DNA of 64,000 bases, from positions 5,941,001 to 6,005,000 of the forward strand of contig JAVTVX010000012.1 of the NCBI GenBank assembly GCA_033439265.1. The letters run 5' to 3'. This DNA comes from Dillenia suffruticosa (Eukaryota > Streptophyta > Magnoliopsida > Dilleniales > Dilleniaceae). Under the pieces are notes generated by a model. That model was not told where the DNA came from and did no database searches. It saw only the letters and a list, made by a program, of their open reading frames with translations. The position numbers and the translations under genes are program-made. Positions 40,101 to 53,664 of this stretch are shown in pieces (the first letter of the stretch is position 1; every line of letters begins with the position of its first letter).

Positions 40101-43047
40101 CTATTTTATACTTTTTGGGGAAGGGGTTAACAGGGAGCTAAAGGCTTGAAACATTATCCTAGTCTAGGAGTTGTGGCTCCATAATGTCTTTGTGATTGAG
40201 AGAACAATCCTGAAAAGATCTAATCCTTAATCTATTTTTGGGCTCAAACAATTTCTTGTAAAAGAGGATAGACTCAATATATGTGCACAAAGCCATTGTT
40301 TCTCTATAACAAATTTTGAGTTAAGTATCATGGATAATAGTTTCAATTTGAACAAAATACCAGATATGACTTTCTTGTTGTTTGTTAATACTTATAGGCC
40401 AAAACTGCAAATATCCTGCAAAACTTTAGGCTTACTCTCAAGTCACCCATTGAATTTTGGTTGCCATATTTTAGCCCTCAAAACTTTTAAAATGACATTC
40501 AATCAGCCCCGTAAGTGGAATGAGTTAAGATGCCGTCCACTCAAAGTTCACACGTGAGTTACCTAACCCTTTGTTTTTGTCTTCCTCCTCTTTCCAGTGA
40601 AAATAAATGCATTTAAGGGAAAGAGCAAACAAGAGAAAGAGAAAAGGAACATTTTCCTTTGGAGACTAAGTATGAAATTCTTGTAAAAATTTCAATTAAG
40701 AGAATCAAAATTGGTAAAAGAATATTATCCAAGGACATAAAAGTTGAAATCCAAAATGGTTCAACAAAAAAATATTAGCTATTGCCCAAAATTTGACAAA
40801 ATTTGATGAACCTTTGCCAGAGAGAGAAGAAAGAGGAAAAGAGAAAGCCATGTGCACTGTTTGGAGCCTCGACAAATCAGGGTGACGAGTTATCGAAACT
40901 TAACTTCATCGGGTTATTGGGCATAGTGAAACATATTTCAAAAATTTTGGGGATAATTAATCACACCAAAAGTTCAACAAGCTATTTGAAAGTAGGTCTA
41001 AAATTTAAGTGGTTATTTATCGTTTTGGACATATTTATAAGAAACTATATTATGCATATAAGTTTTAAACTGCTATCCTCAATAGTGATTTTACAAGTGA
41101 TATGACTAGTCAAATCCCACATACTGGATTAAGTCGAAAATACTCATATGACTGTGTGGAAGTTGGGTATGAAGAAGGCCTACATCAGTTTAAGAGGCAT
41201 TTCCTGGATTAGATTGCAAAAATGAATGATTTCGGTGGTATATGGCAGGGCAAGATGCTGATGATAGTTGTTTTATCTTTGTGCAATCCTCTTATTACTG
41301 TCAATGAAGTCCCTAAATTTTTGTCATCTGCTTCTTGCATGTTGTGACAAAAGGATACTCTATCCCCTTCTCTCTCACCAGCTTCCAAAGAAGAAAGGCA
41401 TAGGAGTTGTGAAATAATCAAATTTGCCCTTGCTGCAAGTCACTTGCCATAATAGAGGCCGAGATGGGGTATTGGCCTGTTTCTGGCATTACAAACACTA
41501 CAATGGCCACAATGACATTTAAGGGAAAAAGTTTTTTCATATTTTTTTTCCTTTCATTCTCTTGAGTTGTTCTCGTCTCTGAAGCACTTGTAAGGATACC
41601 TGGACATCAAAAGACATAGGACAAACTTTAAAAATTCAAATTCACCCCTTAGGTCAAGATTTTGGAGCTCAAACTTGCTTGCCAATATTATGTCATCCTC
41701 CAAAAAGGATAGCATGCACCCGCAACTATCTTAGCTTCTCTGTTTTATCCAGACGGGTGACTTGTATTCAATTCCCTTGTAAACCTTTTTTTGTTTATAG
41801 AGATTTTATTTTATTTACACAATTTGGTGGCTCCATGTAGATTTCCTTTTAGTTCTCCATCAAAAATGTTCTCTCCATGTTAACTGAAGCACTTAAAGAT
41901 CCAATTTTCCAGCAAAAACCACTTTAATTTGGATGGGAACAAATTTTTCCACAGGGATATGGCTTTTCATCAAACATTCTAAGCTTTTCGGCATTCACTT
42001 GGTTTCTGGATATAACCATTTATCCACATATTGGTGAGAGAAGGCAGTGGTGCAGTCACTGAATTATCACATTTCAAACCCTCACAAGGTTGGCCCCTTT
42101 AACTGCTCTGGATCAGCGCAACTCTGGAGGGTCAGGTTACAATGTAAACGATCCTTATCTGTTCAAAAGTTAGAGGGTGGGATCCTTCGGGTGTTTAATT
42201 CTTAATCTACCCCAAATCATGCTTACATCTTCAGTAAATCTCTTCATGTCATAGACAAGGGGCATGAAATAAATGCTATGACTACTAAATCAGCACTATA
42301 ATGATTTTTATCACCCTATAGTATGACTCCTATTTATCTTTACTGTACAGGGAATTGTTATCTACCTGATTTGCTGATAACTTTGAATTTTTGCCCTAGA
42401 ATTTCAGTGTCCACTGCTGACTAAGGATATGACTATTTGTACATTTCTGATGTAGAGGATACAGAACTAGAGCACATGCTTCCTGAGAACAGACACCATG
42501 AAACATAAACAGGTCCTGTGCAAGTCTGATAATACTCGATAGGGTCCAATTATTACTGGATCTGGGCCACTAATGGAGCAAAATTAGCCTAGGTGACCCA
42601 CATTGCAGTAGACAAATATGGCCTATCAGAGAAACCATAGACACAAGATTTTAGACGCAAGGTTTGTGCCTTGCACTTTATGGCTCCCTTGCCCAGGCTG
42701 GCTTTGGGTCAGATGCCTGAGAGGCTTTGATGCCCTTTCGATGTTTGAATTTGGGCTATACCATGAGAAAATCGACGATTTCTTTTACTTTGTGGAATTT
42801 TTTAGATAATCAGTATTCGTCGATGCAGGTGAAGATTTTGGGGACCCAGGTTTCTTCAAATGTCACAGACTACATTCTCATCTAGAAAATAGTTATGTAG
42901 CTTTTGGATATGGTCCAAAATGTACCAGGTAAAAAACTTGTCCCTGTAGACTTTCAAATTTTTGAAAAACTTGTTGTGGACATGAAGGTTTGAAAGTTTG
43001 AACCTTTTACTTGGTTGCAATTTGCATTGACTTTAGCAGAATTTCCA
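40101..43047. other. Intergenic region, no intact gene
   Basis: Likely eroded transposon sequence. Around 41110-41190 there is a CAAATCCCACATACTGG... ACTCATATGACTGTGTGG pattern resembling plant retrotransposon LTR ends, but no partner copy was found. Open frames (about 100 codons at most) match no family. Confidence 0.4.
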
Positions 43048-43184
43048 TCCGTCTCAAGTTGAGTTGGGAAGGCTCGCCATTCTTGAGATTTTGTTTTTGA
43101 CCGTTGAAAAAACAAATCCGTCTCAAGTTGAGTTGGGAAGACTCGCCATTCCTGAGATTTTGTTTTTGACTGTTGAAAAAACAA
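43048..43184. repeat. 69-bp tandem duplication
   Basis: Two adjacent copies start TCCGTCTCAAGTTGAGTTGG (43048 and 43117) and differ at only a few bases, for example GGCTCGCC versus GACTCGCC. The duplication is in frame in a short minus-strand open frame, which I consider incidental. Confidence 0.85.
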
Positions 43185-46100
43185 GAAGAGGGAGCCGAGT
43201 GTTGGGTGGATTTAGTTCTTGACTTACATTCGACGGCACCCTCCCATTAGAATCCTGCTCCTGACTTACATTCTAACGGAAATCTAAAACACAAATTTGG
43301 TCATATGCTCCAGTGGTTGTAAAAGTTGTACTTGGATTCTTTGGTCCTATATCCTTATGTTTTGTAAGGTTTTTCAGAATTATTATGTGATTCTTGACAT
43401 TAGACCTAAATTTTACAGGATTTATCCTCTTATCCAAGAAATTAGCACGGCAGGAACTTCACTGATTTTCTCTTCAAGGAAGTTCAAGGAAGACCTCAAA
43501 TCAATCAAAGGTCGAATTCTCCTTGTATGTGTTGCATTAGTTTCATCTTCTTCTTACAAATTCCTCAAGCACAACAATAATCCAAGCAAAAGCTGTACTT
43601 TTCAAGCCCTGCTGTGGTTGTCTCTTTCAGAGGGACCAGTTAGGCCAATTAGATGAACTGATTGATTGGCTCATTTATCTGAAACATTGCAGCTAATAAT
43701 TGGAAATTGAGACCTTTGATGAATATAACTTACTCCATTTGCCTGACTTTGTCCCATGGTCAATGTCCTCACTTAAATACATAAGGACAAAGCTTAACTG
43801 GTCTGAAAGAAACACGCCAAGACCTAAGACTTAGTCTGAACGTGAAAAGAAGATGTGAACAGATTGATGTCTAGAGGATGTGGTTTTCAGCCCTCTTAAG
43901 GTCAACTTGGACAGGTTGCGGCTTCACTCGGGATGTTAGTTAATTCTACATTAGGAATATAATATGGTTATTTTGGCCTGTCGTGGTCCTGAAAAACCTA
44001 GTCCGTATGCTATCATGAGGAGTTACTGTCATGCGCATCTCTCTTAAATTACATCACAGAGAAGGTAGAGGGTAGGGAGATTGGGGAAGACCTCCGCACC
44101 TATGTGGGAGGAGCGTTGGATTGTTCTTAGTGGGTCAATTTACAATTTCCATAGAAATTGATAGTTATGAATTTTGTGGTCCTTAGATTGCTATCCAAAT
44201 ATTACAAATAATTTTACCATCTTATCTTTAAAAAATAGAGACCATTAGTTCTACGACGACACACCCGCTGGTGCGTCAGCATCGCAATTGAACCCTTTGG
44301 TACTTTAACCTCTATTGAATGAGCTTATTTTGTGAATATTAGTAAGTTCAACTGATAAAAAATCCTAATGAGTAAGAGTAATACCACACAACATTTTTTT
44401 GAATCTTTCTAGCTTGGTGGGGGTGGGACAATACAAGAAACCCATAATTTTGACATTGATAGTTATTATTTTTGCTTTCTTTCTCATTCACGCACGCGTG
44501 CGCATGAACATGCACAAGGATAGCTACTAAATACACAGCAACACATATACGTGTGTGTGACTTAAATATGTGGGTTATAAACATGCCTACACATTTAGCC
44601 ATTGCATTATCTGGTGCCTTCTGGGAGTATCAATCACCATCAGTGTCTATTTCTGGACTTTGAATTGATAGAAACCTCATGGTTTGCGGGAATCCCGTGA
44701 AACAATAATAATGCAATAGAACAGTCATATTCCTTGGTTAATTTATCATTTGAAACAAGTTAAATGGACCATCATACTAGATTTCTTAAGATTCAGCTTA
44801 GAAAAAGGAGAATGTCAAACGATTTCTGGTGTCCTTCTTATGGCATACTCTTCCTATCTTCACCAGAAAAATCTCTTTGAGCAGACCTCAGCTTCTACGA
44901 AATCAAATCAACCAACACTTTCAACAGGGATAAATCCAGAAATTTATATTAAAGAGATTATAATATATTTATGAGGTTATAATTTTAGTAAAACAGGATA
45001 ATAATTTTTACATGACAATAATTTTTAAAAAATATTAAATTTTTTTTTTTTTTTTTAAATTTAGGGTGACTTCACCGCTGTGCACCCTTTCCTTTTGCCC
45101 CCGGTTCCAATGCACGATACTCTTGCTTTTGTTGAGTCTGAGAATAATCACGTGAACGATCTTCTTGAATTTTGAAACAATGGCCTCCATATCACAGAAG
45201 AAGGCTCCTACTCCTGTAGATTTTGAGGAGAGTTAGGTGTGTGCTATCTTATTCTTGTGTTTTGAATCAATAGTATTCATTACGCGAGACTCCAGCTGTT
45301 GCAAAGTTTGAGGAGATCAGTCAGGTGTACACGACCTTGTTGGCTTATTCTTGTATTTTTAATTTATTGTTATCCTACCCTCGAGCATATTATGTTTAAG
45401 CCAAGTTCCATAAAACTCAAATTTATATAGTTTTTTAGTATCCTCTAGTATCTGCATTGAGCGAGGACTATAGGACAGAATATTGACCAATATTGTTCAG
45501 CAACATGGCACAATCATGCATCAAGTAACTTTGAAGTGGTCCGAATTTAAAAAAATACAATATCAATTGATGAAGTTTTAGATTAATACAGTTCTCGAGA
45601 GAAAAGTTTAGTGGTACAAACCCCTCTCCCCTAACTTTTAAATCATTGTACAACAAAAAAGAAGATGTTTTAGATCAATACTCAAACTTGTTTATGAGTT
45701 TTGTTTAAGTCAAATGTTGAGAAAACCTAATTTTTGTCGCGTGTTTTAACACAGAGGAGTAAAGACTTGGGAGTTGATTCCGCAAGTCGACCATATTGTA
45801 CTTTACTATTCCAATTTGGTATCTATAGTTTTCGTTGACCCTTTCGTAATGAAGTAATCATGAAAACTTGAGAGAGATAGATAGATGGAGAGAAAGAGAG
45901 AGGGTCCTACGGTATTGAATATGAGGGAAGCAAATGGTCCATGAAGATGTCACGCTAGGAAGTGTGTTTAGGGAATGGACTAACGTGAGTGTCATGTTAG
46001 GTGTCACCAAGGACTCAGTGTCTTCTATGGTCCCCTTATGGTTGATCCTTGGATATGTTTCTTGAAGCTATTTTGAAGTGGTGGGGGCACTTAAACAAGG

Positions 46101-49100
46101 CTTTCACATGCCCTAAATCGCCCTTCAGCTACAAACCACGTGCCCCTCCTCTTCAATTATTCCCATATTCAAGTCTGTAAATATATATACCCCACCATAC
46201 TTCAATGTATTTATCCTGGAGAAAAATCCTAAAACCCCTGTAACAAATCTATAATTTTTCACATAATCAATTTTGACTACATTGCATTCATCTAAAGCCA
46301 TTATCAATTAATTCAGTTAGTAAAAATTAAGAGACTGTATTTATAGAAGTAAAAGATTATTATTCATTGAGAATAAAAAAGAGAAAAAGTGGTTTTAGTT
46401 TCACAGAATTCATCAGAAGAGTTTTCTTATGGTGTATGAAATTGAATGACATTTTTTTTTTAAGTAGGTTTAGTTCTTTGCATTTTATGGGCTTAGCTCA
46501 TAAATTTTACCATACTGGATGATTCTAAAGACAATTTGCTAGACCCCATTTGTTGCATGGTTGGGAAGTATTATGACAACCTTATGGCATAAGGGTCCAT
46601 TCATTTGCATGAGGTTTCATTGAAAATCCGAAACTAGAGATTAATAAGAAATACTAATGGATATAATATATTGAATATCTTTAACTTTGAAGACTCAGGA
46701 GTCCCCATCAATCAATTGGTCAACCTAAGCAGCAAAAGTGAGTAAAGGAAATGTGAATTGGATTGCTCTTAGTGCTACAAGATTTCATGGCCCATTAATA
46801 ATATACAAACTATACATATATATTGCTAATTCATTTTGGCTTTCTCCTGCAGCTTTTTTTTTTAGGTCTTTTGCTAACCTCTCTCTCTCTCTCTTTTTTG
46901 GGCCGGGGGGGGGGGACTTACCATAATATAAAACATTTCAGATTCGTTCAAATTACTGTTGCGCTTGTAAAATTTGAGAGTAGGAGTTGAACGAGTGAAA
47001 AGTAGAATGACAGCACCATCAAAGTACTCAAAAATCAGGTCCAAACTTTGAAAATTTGTTGATGGTGAAACAGTCGATCCATGGGCTAGTTGTAAAAGTC
47101 AAAAACAGAGGGAGAGAGAGGGAGGGAGACAGAGAAAGAGAGAGAGCTAACAAGGACCCGATTACAACTTGTAAGGCCAGATGGATGAAGCAAAATGGTC
47201 CCCGTCTAGGCAAAAAAATATATTATTGAGTTGCCCAAGCCATCATTATAAGGCTAGTCTTCGGTTATTCCTCTGGGTGACCCATTACATACTCCTCAAA
47301 TGCCCAAAATTATATCAAAGAAACAAAATATTACAAGAGAAATGCTGTTTGTCTAAGGATAAGTGACTGTGATCCAACATTATTGTGGATATTCAAACAT
47401 ACATGACTACGATAATGTTCATGAGTGGCAAAATAGCAATTACAAATATAATAAAAATGACGAGTTATCCTTCACCTTCTTAAATCGAACATTTTAATAA
47501 TTGAAGTAAAGTAGCTTTCGACGTCTCATCAGTACGAGCATGAGTATGGTGAAATGAAAGGAGTTGTCGGCGGAGCAATTTTCCAACCTGAGGCGGATTG
47601 AGCTCTTACTTTTTCATTGGTAGCTAAATTTTCTCCGATTCACATGGAAGAGGAGAATTTGTTACTCCCCAAAAGAAAAGGGAGGACTCTAAACGTGGCA
47701 TATCATCACTTCATATCATCACCTACCCACCTTCTTATTCTGTTATGCTACCCCCAGAAAACATTAGACAACAAACCAACCCCACTTTTTAGTCATTATT
47801 TACCCCCCAAGAAGCCTTTTTCTAATCAAGTGAAAACTTTGAATCCTTTTGATTTTCTTTTAACCCTCCATCTCTCTCTCTCAGTATAAAACTAATGGCG
47901 GCCCCTTGATTCCCAAACTTTAACCATATTCCTCTTGCCTCTCTTTCTTCCTTCTGTTTTTTATTTTTTTTTTACTATCAGGTATATTTTAACTAATCTG
48001 ATTTAAGTATTACCGAGTCCAATTTAAGAAAAACTCTCTCAATATAATTTTTTTCTATTTTTAAATTTTAAATCTAAAATTTAATTAACAAATTTAATAC
48101 TCTTATTTATTAATTCTAATGTCGATCACACCGTACCTACAGGATAATATTGGATAATACTGTGGTATAATAGCAACCCTTTTCCCTTTCTCCTTTTCAT
48201 TTACGCAATATAATACTGTAGCTATTGGATAATTACGTTTTTTTTTTATTATTTTACTTTTTTTATTCTACAAAAAAATGATAGCTATTAAGTAGCCATT
48301 CAAATGACCATTATCTCATAGATACCTATATATATATATATGGAGTGACAAAGTAACTATAGCAAATGATAATTTTAGGAGACAAAGTTTCACCATATGT
48401 AATACTGATGAATAACAATTAAAAGAAAAAAAAAAAAAACCATATGACAATTTAACAACTCCCCCATCTAATTTTCTAATATAAATACTACAGCTACCTT
48501 AAAAACTTTAAACTTCAATATATGGTCGATAAAACCATATTATTTTTATCATTTCAATTAATAATTTTATTCTGCAGCTGCTTACACACCTTGGGTATTC
48601 CTCATAGCATCAGGCACACCTGAGGCTCAAACACTTGGCAACAACAAGGATACGAGAGCTTTCTCTCACTACGCTACCTCCTCAGAAGTTACCCACAAAA
48701 TTCAATTGATCCCAAATATGGAAGGTAATCGATCCATTGTCACGGAAGAAAATGTCTGCATCAAGAAAAATTAGTGTTGATCATAACTACGTTAGTACAT
48801 GGTCGGTCTATTAAGATTAACAAGATTTTATTTGCTTGGACAAAATGTGAGAAATGAGTTCAAATGATGGGCAAGAAGTAAGGCAATTTTACTAAATTAT
48901 TTGGTGACAGAATATTAAATTTAATCTAAAATTTAAATTGAAGATGAAAATATAAATGTTAAGGGAGAGAGAGTTCTTAAATTGAATCTCAAAATATTCA
49001 AATCAATTTAATCGAATAATTCATATATTGATTGATAAAAAAAAATAGAGCAATTTCTTTTCCAAAAAAAAAAGAAAAAACTAAATTTCGTTAAAACAAG

Positions 49101-49682
49101 GAGATTTCAATTAGGATTATTTCCCTCGTCTGTCTTACAAATTGAGCAATTCAAAGCCTTTTTTGCGTCTCAGTCTCACTTATCTGCACCCTAATCAAGG
49201 AGTTAACTTTTCCTAGTCTTGATCATATGTTTTCATATTTGTTGTCTTGTTTCGAAGATAAATATTTTAAATACTCTATTTTCTTAATTAGAGATATTAA
49301 ATTTGAATTTTATAAATAATAAAAAAGAATTTAAAAAATTCAACATCTAAAATAAATTTTTATAGTAATTGAATCAGATTAATAGGATAAAATTTGAATT
49401 TCGATAGTTAAAAAAAAAAAAGACAAACGCCACCGTTAACGAACTTTCCCTAAAGAGGAAAATAGACATTTGAGGAGGAAAAAAACAGAGGAATGAGTTA
49501 AGTTTTTGTAAAAAAAAAAAAAAAAAAAATAGTAATAATAAATTGAAAATATCGAGTGATAAAAAAAATTATATTATATTCGTCGAGTCCTTTCAATAAA
49601 ATTAACATTTTTCAAGTGCAAGTGTTAGAAAAAAGGGATTAGGTTTAGGAATTGAGATTAGACTCGCAATTAATAACAGTTC
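43185..49682. other. Intergenic region, no intact gene
   Basis: No protein family recognised on either strand. Noted structures: a diverged duplication at about 45195-45370 (a motif near GATTTTGAGGAGA..AG..AGGTGT followed by TTATTCTTGT occurs twice), a G-run of about 10 at 46906-46915, a GA-rich tract at 47108-47146, an isolated TATAAAA at about 47884, and a T-run at about 47965-47975 followed by sequence resembling the tail of family C SINEs. Confidence 0.4.
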
Positions 49683-49703
49683 TTAGTCTTTGTGTAATAT
49701 TGT

Positions 49704-49914
49704 TTTTGGTACTAAATCTTGGATACTGTTCGGTATCCGGAATTTTGTTCTGATTAATCCGGATTGACTACTGCAGTAGCTTCATTTCAGAGGACGGGTC
49801 TCCCAACGGGGAGCGCTCCATACACATGAGAGTTCGATACTCCTAATAGAAGTAGAAATTCGATCATGTTTAAGAGAACTCAACTCTACATCCAACTGAG
49901 TTAATCTATATTGA
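49704..49914 (-). mobile_element. SINE family A copy 3 with perfect 21-bp target duplication
   Basis: A minus-strand copy of the family seen at 10729-10930, with a variant head, a GAATTTCTACTTCTATTAGG stretch not shared by the other copies, then GGGAGACCCGTCCTCTGAAA and an AATCCGGATTAATCAGAACA tail, ending at GGTATCCAAGATTTAGTACC. Flanking sequences 49683-49703 and 49915-49935 are identical over 21 bases, which marks the exact insertion site and suggests recent insertion. Confidence 0.9.
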
Positions 49915-50360
49915 TTAGTCTTTGTGTAATATTGTATCATAGTTATTACTCAATTGCAGTGAAAACCGATCGCTATTGTTTTTAAATATTTGATACATGT
50001 GGTCTTTTTAATATATAAAAGATTATTGATATAATGATATTTACAGTAAAATTTATATTTTTAATAAATTTTTTATTTTAATAAAAAAAATATTTAATAG
50101 AATAAAGATAAAATGAAAGTAAGTTGAAATAAGTTTTACAGGGTTAATGTTTTCCAGAGAAGCCCATAACATTATTTACCAAGAAAAATAACAAGAACAA
50201 TAATTTAAATAAAGCAACTGAATGAAAAATTGAAAAAAAAAAGGAAATTCGGCCGACATGAACTTGTGGGAGAGCGGGTTTACAGGGAACAGCCGGGACC
50301 AACCATGCTCTCTAGGCATTGTTTCAGAGATTTCTGTCGGTATTGGCTCTCGTTCTCTCT

Positions 50361-50545
50361 GTTTTTTATTTTTTTATTTTTTTTTATTATCGATATTTAA
50401 ATTTTATCTAATTAATTTAATTCAAGTGTTATAAAATCTATTTTAAGAATTGATTCTTTCAAATCATTTTTCATTATTCTCTTAACTCAAAATTGAAATA
50501 TCTAATTAAGGGATAAAGTGGCAAATCACTTCGTTAAAAGATTTT
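50361..50545 (-). mobile_element. SINE family C copy 3
   Basis: A T-rich run (about 50361-50385) is followed by ATCGATATTTAAATTTTATC and TAATTAATTTAATTCAAGTG. The rest is colinear with the copy at 11241-11408, including AAATTGAAATATCTAATTAA and GGGATAAAGTGGCAAATCA. Right boundary approximate, no clear target duplication. Confidence 0.55.
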
Positions 50546-50985
50546 CTCTATAACTTTTTTTCCCATATCTTATATATTTGCAATGCCACAATATATTAAT
50601 TTTGCAAAACTTTTATTTTTCTTCTCTTTTTATTGTTATTAGAAATTAAGTCCTATTCAATCACTTTTGAGACTTCATCGGGTGGGGCATCGATAAGGGC
50701 AGGAGAAGAGAAAACGCGTTGGTATAATATAGAAATTATTATTTAAAGTAAAATACATAAATTTTTTAAATGATTGAAGTACCGACCTAAGACCTAAAAC
50801 TTAGCACTTTTATTAAATAGATAAAAAAAAGCAATTTATTTTGGGCCTTTTTTTTGTCCTTCTAAATAAATAATTTAAGTACTAACCCAAAATTATATTA
50901 TCCAATTTATTTCGAGCTAATTAAATAATTTAAGCACCAACCCAAAACTTGCATTTTATCAAATTGATAAAAAATGCAAAATCGC

Positions 50986-51041
50986 TATATAAACCCCTGC
51001 ATACATTTTCTTCTCAAACTCATCTCCAATTCCACATTACA

Positions 51042-51087
<46 letters not shown>
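50986..51087 (+). promoter_or_regulatory. ACC synthase core promoter (TATA box) and CT microsatellite in the leader
   Basis: TATATAAA at 50986-50993 places transcription start near 51020. A 44-base CT dinucleotide run (51044-51087) therefore lies in the 5' UTR, about 90 bases before the ATG at 51176. Length variation of this run between individuals is likely and could affect expression or translation (inference). Confidence 0.7.
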
Positions 51088-51088
<1 letters not shown>

Positions 51089-51175
51089 GAATTCTGCGTT
51101 GTATAGGGCTTCCAAGATAGAGAAACAAGGATTTTATTAGAAGGAAGATCATCATCATCAACCATCAAAGTTAAA

Positions 51176-52921
51176 ATGAGGCCATTGTCGAGAAAAGCCA
51201 CGTGCAACTCTCATGTGCAAGATTCTTCATACTTCCTAGGATGGCAGGAGTACGAGAAGAGACCATACGATGCGGTTCGGAATCCCACAGGAATTATCCA
51301 AATGGGTCTTGCAGAGAATCAGGTACACACTCATTTATACAACCTGCGAAACGAACCATTAAGTATTTACATGGTCTTTTGTTTTTCTCATTATTATTTT
51401 ACCATCCATTAATTCTTATAATATTTACATTTTCTTCAGCTCTCATTTGATCTCTTGGAGTCTTGGCTTGCTGCGAACCCAGATGCCGCAAGTTTCAAGA
51501 GAGATGGAGAATCTATCTTCAGAGAACTTGCTCTCTTCCAAGACTATCATGGCCTTCCCGCTTTCAAGAAAGTAAGTTGTTTACTGAACTTTATTTTATT
51601 AGATTTTATGGGTATTTCAAGATCTTATAGTTATGTACAATAATTGAGTCAACCAATTAGTTCAATCATTATTTTTTTGGGAGATGCAGGCTTTAGCAGA
51701 ATTCATGTCAGAAATAAGAGGAAACAAAGTGAGCTTTGATCCGACCAACCTCGTCCTCACCGCGGGCGCTACCTCAGCTAATGAGACTCTCATATTTTGC
51801 CTAGCTGAAGCCGGCGAAGCTTTTCTTCTCCCCACGCCATATTACCCAGGGTAAATTTTCCTTTCTTCTTCTAGACGCTGTGTTTAATTATACAAAAAAA
51901 CAAAAGAACACATAAGATGTACGCAATTCTAAATTTTGCTTCAATATTTGTCAGATTTGATAGAGATCTAAAATGGAGAACCGGGGCCGAGATAGTCCCA
52001 ATAGAATGCCATAGTTCAAATGGCTTCAAAATCACACAAGCCGCTCTAGACAACGCCTACGGAAGCGCCCAAAAACGCAACCTGCTAGTTAAAGGAGTCT
52101 TGATCACCAACCCATCAAATCCACTGGGCACAACAATGACAAGAGAAGAACTCAATCTCCTACTCAACTTTGTCAATGCGAAAGCCATCCATCTCATTAG
52201 CGACGAAATCTACTCGGGAACCGTTTTCGAGGCCCCAGGTTTTATTAGCGTAATGGAAGTTTTACATGACATGAAACTCCAGAATATAGATGTTTGGAAC
52301 AGAGTTCACATCGTATATAGCCTCTCCAAAGACCTCGGACTCCCTGGTTTCCGGGTCGGAGCAATTTACTCCAACAATGATACAGTTGTGGCGGCTGCAA
52401 CTAAGATGTCGAGCTTTGGACTAGTTTCATCTCAAACTCAATACCTCCTCTCCGCTTTACTATCAGACAAAAAATTCACAAAAAACTACATTAAAGAGAA
52501 TCAAAAGAGGCTGAGGAGAGGACACGAAATGCTGGTAAATGGGCTCAGAAATATCGGGATCGAGTGTCTACAGAGCTATGCAGGGTTGTTTTGTTGGGTT
52601 GACATGAGACACTTAATGAGCTCCAACACGTTTGAAGGCGAAATGGAGCTATGGAAGAAGATACTATATGAAGTCGGTTTGAATATCTCTGCCGGCGGTT
52701 CGTGTCATTGCTCCGAGCCCGGTTGGTTTCGGGTTTGCTTTGCTAATATAACTGAAGATACCCTCAACCTCTCCATGCAACGTCTCAAAAATTTTGTGAA
52801 TTATTTGAATAGCAGTAATAGTCACCGTCATCACCAGAGAATGAACAATTCAAGAAGAAGATCTCTCACTAAGTGGGTTTTACGGCTATCCTTCAGTGAT
52901 CGCGCACCGGAAGAACGATAG
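51176..52921 (+). CDS. ACS: 1-aminocyclopropane-1-carboxylate synthase, type 2, 4 exons, 468 aa
   Basis: Converts S-adenosylmethionine to ACC, the rate-limiting step of ethylene synthesis; a cytosolic PLP enzyme acting as a dimer. Exons: 51176-51322, 51440-51571, 51690-51850, 51955-52921, all GT-AG and in phase. Family boxes: GLAENQ (residues 44-49), PTPYYPGFDRDL (around 141-152), [10 protein letters not shown] (198-207), the PLP-lysine box [12 protein letters not shown] with K272, and WFRVCFANI with R406. The C-terminus has RRRS followed by [15 protein letters not shown]. That is the type-2 signature: a CDPK-type phosphorylation site plus the TOE motif recognised by the ETO1/EOL ubiquitin-ligase adaptors, so protein turnover is likely regulated. 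Length matches Arabidopsis ACS5/ACS9 (about 470). Together with the nearby CGR gene this points to the ACS9 (At3g49700) or ACS5 (At5g65800) lineage. No lesion seen. Confidence 0.97.
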
Positions 52922-53457
52922 CCAGTGATCTCGTTTGAATTACTCGAAACAAAAAATATTTTGCTCAATGAAATTTTCTTTTTCCCTTTCTTTTAGAATT
53001 TGTGGAAATATTTTTTGCGAGAGTTTTATAATTTTTTTTCCTTTTTTTTTTTGGAAGATGTTGAAAGTGCACTCAGTCCGCACATGGGGTGTGGAGATCG
53101 GAAGTGGCTTCAAACATCTTGTAAAATTTGAGTTTTTCCTTAATGAAATACAGATATGCATATATAGTTTGTTGCAAATAAGTAAATTTATTCATACATC
53201 ATGCCACGTGTCTATTTTTGGTTTGTTATTTCAAATACTAGGATTCATTTATCATGTTTTTAATTAAGATCAAATGTATAAATAACTATGTACGTTAATG
53301 CTTGGTTACTTGAAATAGTAAAGCGTGTGAGCGGCTAAAGGGCGAGAAAATCGGCTAAAAACACTGAGAATCCTTGGTCGAAGTTGGGCTGTCTCGCCGA
53401 CGCTTTTAAAGATTTGGATTAAAAATCGGGGGTTCGGTTCAACCAAACCGACTTTTT

Positions 53458-53491
<34 letters not shown>

Positions 53492-53664
53492 CGATTTGCA
53501 TTAAATTGCTAATGCGAAGTTTTTCACGTTGTTTAAGGTGTGTTTGGACATTTAATGTTATCTTCCCATTTTGGGATTTGTGTTTCCATTAACTTAATTT
53601 TTACTAGTATAAATTTTGAAATTTAACAAATTCTCTTTTAATAAGGATTAATAAGATTGTGACT

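Noticed and set aside
42834..42951. Plus-strand stretch reading DFGDPGFFKCHRLHSH, considered as a wall-associated kinase fragment
   Set aside because: The resemblance is limited to a DPGF string, with no flanking cysteine pattern.
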